IMG/VR virus record: IMGVR_UViG_3300025574_000085 | Coordinates: 1-61,430 of that record | DNA: 61,430 nt | Reading direction: 5' to 3' (one strand) | Source of the DNA: a virus | In this document: positions 55,968 to 61,430 of the stretch, one piece after another | Position numbering within the stretch: position 1 is the first letter of the stretch | Layout of the letters: each line of letters starts with the position of its first letter | Position numbers and translations under genes: made by a program | Notes under the pieces: generated by a model | Seen by the model: only the letters and a program-made list of their open reading frames with translations | Databases searched by the model: none | Told to the model about the DNA's origin: nothing

Positions 55968-57386
55968 TCACGGTCGGCCATTCAGCGCACGCCGCGCACT
56001 GGCTGGCCGCGGCGTCGGCCTCGTCCCGTTCCCGCCATCACCAGGACTGGTGCTGCCGACCGGCAGGCGGGGCATTGACGGCGGCAGGGGGTCGGCGGTC
56101 GCGCCCGGCTGGCCGGGCTGCGGCAGAAGATGCTGCACGTTCCCGGCCGGGAGCTGGGGCGGGACGTCAGCCACCTTCAGCTGGCCCATGTCACCCGCCT
56201 CGATCGCGTCGACCGCGCTCATCTTGTCGTACCCGGCCTGGCCGAGGGCCAGGAGAGCCTGCGCGCGGATCAGGGTCACCTGCGCCCGGACCTGCTCACC
56301 GTCCTGCAGCGCCGCGATGCTGGAGGTGTCCACCCACAGCCGGGACCCGGTGGGCAGATCCGGGACAAGAGGCTCCAGCGCCCCGCACAGCGACCGCCAC
56401 AACGGCCGCAGCGTCAGGTCACCGAAACGGCGGATCACTTCCTGATACGACTTCCCGGCGCCCTTGATGGACTCCAGGCCGATCAGCAGCGGCGGCACAC
56501 CGGCGGCGGCCAGAATGCGCTCGATGCCCAGCCCCATGACGCTCGTGAAATCGATCTGCTGCATGCTGTTGCCGACCGCTACCAGGTCCGCGCCCTGGTC
56601 CAGGATCAGGGTCTTGCCCGCGTTGGTCGTGCCGCCGTAGCGGGCGGACATCCGCTCCCGGATCGAATCCACCGTGCCCGGCTGAAGCTTCTGCGCGTAC
56701 TTGATGACCAGGTTCGGGGTTGCGTTGGCATCCAGGTAGCGGATCTTGTACTGGGCCATCCCGTCGTCGCCCTGAATGTCCCGCATCACCGGGGTCAGCC
56801 AGGACATGCCGCGGAAGTCGGCCTGCGGGTCCGGGATAGGCGCCCAGTGGGCCACCTCGGCGGCCTGGTACAGCTGGCCCTTGCCCCGGTCCAGGACGCT
56901 CTTCGGCGGTTCCACCCAGTAGCCGACCTTGCGGCGGTACTGGCCGCCGCCGGGCACCTGGACCAGCTCGGAGATGATCGTGGTCCAGTCGGGGCGCAGC
57001 CGGACCAGCACGTCCTCGCCAGGGGGTGCCCAGGTGTAGGAATTGCCGGCCACGCTGGCGTCCTGCTCACAGCGGGCGATCAGCTCACCGGAGGTCGAGT
57101 CCGGGCCCCACGGATGCTCCAGTACCGCCAGGGACTGGTTGCCGTACAGGTGCTTGTCATCCTTGGCCTGGAACTGGAACTGCGCTTCGGACAGCAGCAT
57201 CATCCGGACGAGGATCGCGGAGAACACCGGGGAATCGGATGCGTTGGCCTGCTGCGCCCACCCGGAAATCTGCGGCAGGATCGACTCACGGTCCGGGCTG
57301 CCGTACGTGGTCGTCAGGACCGCCGCGCCGCTCGCCTGGCCCTCAAAGAAGCCGCTCCGCGAGAGCAGGCGGTCAAGGAGCCTCAC
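55968..57386 (-). CDS. portal protein (HK97 family)
   Basis: This 472-aa protein has the HK97-type portal pattern: SGWAQQANASDSPVFSAILV, LEHPWGPDSTSGELIARCEQ, the MSWLTPVMRDI motif and MGLGIERILAAAGVPPLLIG. It ends in a Pro/Gly-rich tail. A GTG start at 57386 overlaps the upstream stop (GTGA). It forms the DNA entry ring. Confidence 0.87.
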   Translation of the reverse strand: MRLLDRLLSRSGFFEGQASGAAVLTTTYGSPDRESILPQISGWAQQANASDSPVFSAILVRMMLLSEAQFQFQAKDDKHLYGNQSLAVLEHPWGPDSTSGELIARCEQDASVAGNSYTWAPPGEDVLVRLRPDWTTIISELVQVPGGGQYRRKVGYWVEPPKSVLDRGKGQLYQAAEVAHWAPIPDPQADFRGMSWLTPVMRDIQGDDGMAQYKIRYLDANATPNLVIKYAQKLQPGTVDSIRERMSARYGGTTNAGKTLILDQGADLVAVGNSMQQIDFTSVMGLGIERILAAAGVPPLLIGLESIKGAGKSYQEVIRRFGDLTLRPLWRSLCGALEPLVPDLPTGSRLWVDTSSIAALQDGEQVRAQVTLIRAQALLALGQAGYDKMSAVDAIEAGDMGQLKVADVPPQLPAGNVQHLLPQPGQPGATADPLPPSMPRLPVGSTSPGDGGNGTRPTPRPASARRALNGRP

Positions 57387-57532
57387 GGCGTCCCCTGCGG
57401 CTCATGCTGGCAGTAACACCATCGGCTCGTGCCGGGGGCCATCGCCGGAATCTTGCCCAGGAGCTCGGCGCCGAGACGCATGGTGTCATCGCAGCCGGAG
57501 TGGTAGTCGTTCCGGCATGGCGGGCAGATCAC
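57383..57532 (-). CDS. zinc-ribbon microprotein (49 aa)
   Basis: CPPCRNDYHSGC near the start and WCYCQHE near the end could share a zinc ion. GTG start and GTGA overlaps on both sides place it in the operon before the portal gene. Confidence 0.55.
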   Translation of the reverse strand: MICPPCRNDYHSGCDDTMRLGAELLGKIPAMAPGTSRWCYCQHEPQGTP

Positions 57533-57747
57533 GCGGCGCGCCGGGCCCTCTCCAGCACGCTGGCCACCGTCGGGACCTCGTGCACGGCGGGCTGCGCGCC
57601 GGTGCCGTCGTCATGCAGCAGGGCGTACACGCCGAGGGCCAGGGAATCGAAGATCACCGCGCCGCCCAGGGCGGGCAGGCCGATCAGCGCCGCGCCGCCC
57701 AGGACGCCGGCCAGGGAAGCGATCAAGAGCAGCACAGATGAGCGCAT
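57529..57747 (-). CDS. small membrane protein (72 aa)
   Basis: A hydrophobic N-terminal half (two segments, residues 3-45) is followed by an acidic-to-basic tail. Its stop overlaps the zinc-ribbon gene. The function is unknown. Confidence 0.6.
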   Translation of the reverse strand: MRSSVLLLIASLAGVLGGAALIGLPALGGAVIFDSLALGVYALLHDDGTGAQPAVHEVPTVASVLERARRAA

Positions 57748-57761
57748 GTCATCTCCCCTGG

Positions 57762-58133
57762 CTAGAGTCGGTCGCTTGCCTTTTCGAACCAGCTGCGCAC
57801 ACCGTCCTGAAACAACTTCAGGTCAGTGGGCTTGTCCTTGCCGAACGGATACCGGACGGTCTTCGGGTCCATTGGGTCGCTTAGGCCATGGACGATCAGG
57901 ACGGTGCACTGATCAAGGCTGTTCAGCGCCTCAAGGGCACGCTCCTGCGCGCGCTCAACGGACCTGCCGGGCGGTTTCCACTCGACGACCAGAAACTGCC
58001 CGCGCCGCTCGACCAGGCCGTCAATGTCGCCCATCTTGCAGGGGCTCAGGGCGTCATTGAGCACGCTCCAGTCGGGCAGGCACGTCCGCTTGTAGCAGCC
58101 ATCCACGCTGCAGTCCCACCGGAAGTTGGGCAT
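57762..58133 (-). CDS. PD-(D/E)XK nuclease-like protein (123 aa)
   Basis: The motif GDIDGLVERRGQFLVVEWKP (D36/D38, then E51-W-K53) is the core of a PD-(D/E)XK nuclease. Four Cys in the first part may bind zinc. It is directly after the adenine methyltransferase gene. I prefer the ATG at 58133 over a GTG at 58142. Confidence 0.65.
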   Translation of the reverse strand: MPNFRWDCSVDGCYKRTCLPDWSVLNDALSPCKMGDIDGLVERRGQFLVVEWKPPGRSVERAQERALEALNSLDQCTVLIVHGLSDPMDPKTVRYPFGKDKPTDLKLFQDGVRSWFEKASDRL

Positions 58134-58134
58134 G

Positions 58135-58806
58135 TCAGGCACGCCTCACAACAGCGCCGTACCGCGCGAACTCGGCGGCAAAGGCGGCCGGATCAGGGCC
58201 GAGGTAGGCGAACACGCTGCCGTGCGTGGACCCGCCGCGTGATGCCGTGCCAGCCCCAAAGTTCAGGCGGCCGTGGGTGAAGCACAGCGTGTGATCCCAC
58301 AGTGGTCTGAACCAGCTGGTATCCGTGCAGTGGGCATTGACCAGCGTGACGGCCGCAGTAACGCGGCCCGCGTCATACTCGCGGGCGAGGTTGACGACGA
58401 ACTCACCGGCCAGCCGCCCATAGGGCGGGTTCAGCCAGACGCGGCCCTTCCACTGATGGCCGAGGCCCGGGTCCGCCTCGCTGTAGAACTGGCCGGCCTG
58501 GACGGTGGCGTTGGCTTCCTCGCAGCTGGCCGGGTCCAGGTCGATGGCGCCCATCACGCGGCGCGCGGCGTCGATGTACTCGGCGGGCGTATACCACTCG
58601 TTCGTCAGCGACTGAGTGACAGCGGCCGTGTTCTTGGACGCTTCGCGCTTCCGGTGCGCCTTGAGACGGCAGTTGGGCGAGCAGAACTCCTGCGCCGCAT
58701 GCCTGCGATTCAGTGGCTCCTTGCATTGCCCGCACCGGCACTTGCATGCGGCGCGGCCACCGTCCGGATACAAACCTTCACAGGTATCGCACTGGCGTTT
58801 CAGCAT
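58135..58806 (-). CDS. phage N6-adenine DNA methyltransferase
   Basis: The 223-aa protein has an N-terminal zinc region (CKCRCGQCKEPLNRR, FCSPNCRL), then the DNA_N6_adenine methyltransferase core: NEWYTPAEYIDAAR, IDLDPAS, VWLNPPYGRL with the catalytic NPPY at 126-129, and HGRLNFGAG near the end. It probably marks phage DNA against restriction. It lies next to a nuclease-like gene, recalling a modification pair. Confidence 0.85.
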   Translation of the reverse strand: MLKRQCDTCEGLYPDGGRAACKCRCGQCKEPLNRRHAAQEFCSPNCRLKAHRKREASKNTAAVTQSLTNEWYTPAEYIDAARRVMGAIDLDPASCEEANATVQAGQFYSEADPGLGHQWKGRVWLNPPYGRLAGEFVVNLAREYDAGRVTAAVTLVNAHCTDTSWFRPLWDHTLCFTHGRLNFGAGTASRGGSTHGSVFAYLGPDPAAFAAEFARYGAVVRRA

Positions 58807-58895
58807 GGAAACGCCAATGGCGAGTTTGCGTTGTAACGAGAACCGGCCGTTTGCGTTGCCGTACGTGAAACGGATCTAGCGCAGCGCTTCGCCAT
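58800..58895 (-). CDS. 31-aa leader ORF upstream of the methyltransferase
   Basis: An ATG at 58895 with AAGGAAATC upstream opens a frame of 31 codons (MAKRCARSVSRTATQTAGSR and 11 more). It overlaps the methyltransferase start by 7 bp. It could be a translational leader. No family is known. Confidence 0.4.
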   Translation of the reverse strand: MAKRCARSVSRTATQTAGSRYNANSPLAFPC

Positions 58896-59104
58896 GAAGA
58901 TTTCCTTCCGGGAATGCGAGAGCCCCCACGGCCCGGAAGTCCGCGAGGGCTCTCTAGCCCCGGTAGCTAGCCGGGGATTCTTGGATAGTGACACCTGTGA
59001 TATCGGTGACACGTTTTGGGTGGGGCTAGACCTGCCAGACGCCGGGGGTGGCCAGTTCCTCCCAGCGGGCGAACGCCCAGCACGCCAGCGTCGCCGCCTC
59101 AGAC
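58896..59104. promoter_or_regulatory. control region between terminase and methyltransferase genes
   Basis: Two hairpins lie here: GAGAGCCC (58918-58925) with GGGCTCTC (58947-58954), and CCCCGG with CCGGGG around 58958-58976. Direct repeats of GTGACAC occur at 58988 and 59006, around GATATC. The hairpins may end the terminase message and the repeats may be operator sites. I see no sure gene; a plus-strand frame from 58894 looks unlike protein. Confidence 0.45.
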
Positions 59105-59626
59105 CTACCAAACCCCCGGCTGTGACAGAACCTCCCAGCCGAGGAACGCCCACACTGCGAGCGTCGCCGCCTCCAGCGGCGACTGATCAACTTGCACGCC
59201 CCGCCGGTCCCACGCCTGCGCGCCAGCCAGGGGACGCTGCTGGGCCGCGCGGACCGCGGCGGTGAGCGGCGGCTGGTCCAGGTGCTCCAGGCCGCCGCCG
59301 TTCACCAGGTCCAGGAACTCCCCGTGCGCGATCGCCACCTCACGCACCGCCGGGGACTTCACCCACACCCCGGCATCAGCCAGCGGGCGCAGCAGCGTCG
59401 CTGACTGCGAGCCGGCATCCACCACCACGGCCAGCGGGTCATGCTTCTCACTCAGTTCCGCCAGCCGCGTGACCGCGCCGGACGGATGGTCATACCACAC
59501 CAGGTCAGCCACAACCCGGCCGGAAGTACCGCGCCCCGCCCCCACGATCGCCGCGTGCTGGCGGCCCTTGGTGTGACAGGTGCAGTGCTCGCTGATCTGG
59601 CAGCCGAACGCGATCTCGCCGCTCAC
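59105..59626 (-). CDS. large terminase, nuclease part
   Basis: This 173-aa protein is the nuclease half of a TerL: GRVVADLVWYD, LAVVVDAGSQSATLLRPLAD, AQAWDRRG and a final LEAATLAVWAF. The strand that normally carries the first catalytic Asp reads IAFGCQISEHC, with Gln instead. A GTG at 59626 overlaps the ATPase stop (GTGA), so it may be a separate subunit. It cuts the packaged DNA if active. Confidence 0.7.
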   Translation of the reverse strand: MSGEIAFGCQISEHCTCHTKGRQHAAIVGAGRGTSGRVVADLVWYDHPSGAVTRLAELSEKHDPLAVVVDAGSQSATLLRPLADAGVWVKSPAVREVAIAHGEFLDLVNGGGLEHLDQPPLTAAVRAAQQRPLAGAQAWDRRGVQVDQSPLEAATLAVWAFLGWEVLSQPGVW

Positions 59627-60564
59627 AGCCGCGCATCCCGGTTCACGCACGCCGCCCAGTCGTCCTCGCCGACGACATCCCAGCCGGGCTTAGCCACTTC
59701 CGGCCACTGGCAGCCGTAAGCTCTGCGGAACTCGCTTTCGACCATGAGCCCGAGGTCGGTCCGCACCGTCTCCTCGGTCACCGTGATCCCGAGTGCGGGC
59801 ATCCGCCGACGCCACGTCACCGGGTCCGCCGGGTCCTCATCGTCAGCGAACGAATAGCCGATGTAGCAGCCGTCGGACGTCACGCCCATCTCCGCGCGAG
59901 CCCGGCCGTCCTCGACCTTGGCGCGGAAATACTCCGACGTCTCATCGCCCGCCGCCGACACGATCCACAACTGCGCGTCCCGGGTCATCATCGCCGGGCG
60001 CATCGCCTGCTCCAGGTGGCCATCACGCTGCGCCCACGCCTCATCAATGACGCCCAGGTCCAGGTTGTCGCCGTGGCCGCTCACCTGCGTCCCCGACACG
60101 AGGCCCAGCATCGAGCCGTTCTTAAACAGGTACGCCTCAGACCCGGACCCCTTGCGGACCTCGATGAACCGCCGGAGCCTGGACCGCTCAATGATCGGCC
60201 ACCACACGTCCAGCAGCCGGTGACGGGCATCCAGGCGCGTCTGCGCCGTGTAGGAGATCTGCGTGCCCGGGCGGCGCAGGGCGCGGGCGATCATCATCGA
60301 CAGCAGGTCAACTGTCTTGCCCTGCTGCCGCATCACCTCCAGCACCACCTGGCGGTAAGCGAAGCGGCCGTCGGCGAGCAGCTCGGTCGCGATCGAGTTG
60401 GTGTCGTGCTGCCACGGCATCAGGCCCGGTCCCAGCGGCGTGGCGTAGCCGAGCAGCTCCGCCGTCCTCGCGATCCCCGCCGCCAGATTCGGCCGGCCAG
60501 TGGCCGGGGTCGCGAACCTAGGCTTGCAGGGCGCTGAAGAGGCCGGTGAGGTCGGCGTCGGCAT
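59623..60564 (-). CDS. large terminase, ATPase part
   Basis: The 313-aa protein has a Walker A VMRQQGKT (77-84) and Walker B LDLGVIDE (168-175), then WAQRDGHLEQAMRPAMMTR and a coupling region (LWIVSAAGDETSEY). It is TerL without its nuclease domain. It stops just where the nuclease frame begins. The start overlaps the small-terminase gene by 47 bp; AAGGG lies upstream. Confidence 0.8.
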   Translation of the reverse strand: MPTPTSPASSAPCKPRFATPATGRPNLAAGIARTAELLGYATPLGPGLMPWQHDTNSIATELLADGRFAYRQVVLEVMRQQGKTVDLLSMMIARALRRPGTQISYTAQTRLDARHRLLDVWWPIIERSRLRRFIEVRKGSGSEAYLFKNGSMLGLVSGTQVSGHGDNLDLGVIDEAWAQRDGHLEQAMRPAMMTRDAQLWIVSAAGDETSEYFRAKVEDGRARAEMGVTSDGCYIGYSFADDEDPADPVTWRRRMPALGITVTEETVRTDLGLMVESEFRRAYGCQWPEVAKPGWDVVGEDDWAACVNRDARL

Positions 60565-60844
60565 TCTCCGAGCCCTTCGGCATCAGTGCCTGCAGCGTCA
60601 TCCGCAGTTCGCGGGCCACCAGGGAGTTGGCCGGGTCGGCCTCGTGTGCGGCGGCCAGGCGAGACGCCAGGGCGCGGAGCTCGGCCGGAGGGTCGAGCGG
60701 CGGGGCTGGCTGCTGCGGGAGCGAGGTGACGCCGTGCAGGGGCTCGGCCTCGGCGCGGACGGCGGCGCAGCGGCGGCAGAGGGAATGATCGCCCGCTTTG
60801 TGGGCGCGGGCGCGGCGCATACGGAGAGCGTTTGAATCAGCCAT
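60518..60844 (-). CDS. small terminase-like protein (108 aa)
   Basis: The protein has RRARAHKAGDHSLCRRCAAV near its start and an Ala-rich helical region (LRALASRLAAAHEADPANSL). That motif is known to me from small terminase-type proteins of actinophages. GGAGGGTGATT precedes the ATG at 60844. It lies directly before the large terminase. Confidence 0.6.
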   Translation of the reverse strand: MADSNALRMRRARAHKAGDHSLCRRCAAVRAEAEPLHGVTSLPQQPAPPLDPPAELRALASRLAAAHEADPANSLVARELRMTLQALMPKGSENADADLTGLFSALQA

Positions 60845-61058
60845 AATCACCCTCCGTTACGTAACGCAGTGTGCCGGCATATATGCGCACGGCTGCGGAG
60901 TCCGCGGACGGCCGATGATCATGGTCGGCGATTCGATGTCCGTCTATATTACCAGGTCACAAGCCTGGATGGTGAATCAGCCGCGGGTGGTCAGTGCCGG
61001 GCGCGGGTGGTCAGGCTACGACCGTCCGGCAATGCCAGCCTTCGCCTGCTACTGACCG
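60845..61058. promoter_or_regulatory. palindrome-rich region before the terminase genes
   Basis: The 214 bp have no sure gene. They hold CGTTACGTAACG (60855-60866) and GCATATATGC (60877-60886), both perfect palindromes, the AT-rich TCTATATTACC, and a 13-bp direct repeat CGCGGGTGGTCAG (60982 and 61002). They may be the terminase recognition (cos/pac) site or the late promoter. Confidence 0.45.
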
Positions 61059-61430
61059 TCACCACTGCCGCGAACTGGCTGCCAGTTCGCCTGCGTGATA
61101 GTCGCACCTGCCGTCAGTGCTGGCACCGTTGCCGCATCGCTTGCCCTTAGCGCTGACGTTGATGCACAGGCATTCGGTGCACCACCGCCGCGTAGTGCGT
61201 TCGCCGCACCCGGGACACATATGGGCCAGCGAACGCGCGCCGTTATACACGGCTTGCCCTTCGGCCTTTGCCTCAGCGTGTGCCTCGGCCTGCGTCATGC
61301 CGTATCGCGCCTGCAGTTTGTTGACCCTCAGTCGCAGCAGCTGGCATACGCGCGCTGGGCAGACCTCGCGAAGCCGGGCACGTGCCGTCGTTACGCCGAC
61401 CTTGCCGCAGTACCGGCAGGTGTAGTACAT
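61059..61430 (-). CDS. multi-zinc-finger protein (123 aa)
   Basis: CRYCGK at the start, CPGCGERTTRRWCTEC in the middle and KGKRCGNGASTDGRCDYHAG at the end give several zinc sites; a helical segment with HAEAKAEGQAVY lies between. The ATG is the last three bases of the window. It may be a regulator or a degenerate endonuclease; no HNH core is seen. Confidence 0.6.
   Translation of the reverse strand: MYYTCRYCGKVGVTTARARLREVCPARVCQLLRLRVNKLQARYGMTQAEAHAEAKAEGQAVYNGARSLAHMCPGCGERTTRRWCTECLCINVSAKGKRCGNGASTDGRCDYHAGELAASSRQW

Noticed and set aside
58894-59265. Plus-strand frame of 123 codons between terminase and methyltransferase
   Set aside because: Its second half is antisense to the terminase gene and Pro/Arg-rich. 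The first half covers two hairpins. A regulatory region is more likely.
60855-60866. Restriction-type or resolution site CGTTACGTAACG as a telomere or recombination site
   Set aside because: A single 12-bp palindrome with no protelomerase or second recombinase gene in the window is not enough.
1-61430. Phage DNA polymerase, primase or helicase genes
   Set aside because: I looked for Walker, DNA polymerase and primase motifs in all large frames. Only the FtsK-like pump and TerL carry ATPase motifs, so none is reported.

Overview
This window is the genome, or nearly all of it, of a temperate siphovirus of a high-GC actinomycete. The evidence is the order of terminase, portal, protease, HK97-type capsid, tail tube, frameshifted tail chaperone and tape measure. 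There is also a tyrosine integrase and XRE repressor, and there are domains typical of Streptomyces-like bacteria (DUF397, DUF2637/Spd, an FtsK/Tra-like pump). No polymerase, helicase or primase is visible, so replication probably relies on the host. Both window ends fall exactly on gene boundaries, which fits a circular or circularly permuted genome opened between two genes.

Layout. 1-10,765 (minus strand): a tightly packed early operon of small genes joined by ATGA, GTGA or TGATG overlaps. It holds endonuclease VII, an NUMOD4-HNH homing endonuclease that has displaced the 5' end of its host gene, a deoxyribosyltransferase-like enzyme, an origin-like region beside a winged-helix gene, and an excisionase-like HTH. 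10,766-12,540: the immunity and integration region, with TTGCA-type operator candidates, repressor, integrase and a possible attP. 12,551-19,170 (plus strand): a lysogeny/transfer-like operon with a lipoprotein, a Spd-like DUF2637 protein, an FtsK/Tra-like translocase, another HNH endonuclease and a DUF397 protein. It recalls actinomycete integrative conjugative elements.

19,172-26,304 (mainly minus): lysis and cell-surface genes (GH25-like and GH26-like hydrolases, a papain/NlpC-like protein, a phospholipase-D-like protein, a holin-like protein), interrupted by a plus-strand secreted ricin-type lectin and an XRE regulator. 26,452-50,228 (minus): tail and fibre genes, tape measure, tail chaperone with a GGGAAAA slippery site, tail tube, connectors, a giant fibre carrying a GH26 domain, and a glycosyltransferase. 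50,231-57,386: head genes. The major capsid gene is split by a 276-nt group I intron (51,004-51,279), and an HNH gene sits just downstream of its second exon. 57,383-61,430: small zinc proteins, a PD-(D/E)XK-like nuclease, an N6-adenine methyltransferase, a large terminase split in two, and a small terminase.

The most unusual element is a plus-strand two-gene cassette (54,517-55,962) placed backwards between the portal and protease genes. It encodes a 202-aa protein with Cas7/RAMP-like sequence features and a winged-helix protein. Three arrays of a strict 5-nt repeat (AGCNN) lie before, between and after the two genes. I know of no described system of this form and regard it as the best candidate for a new one.
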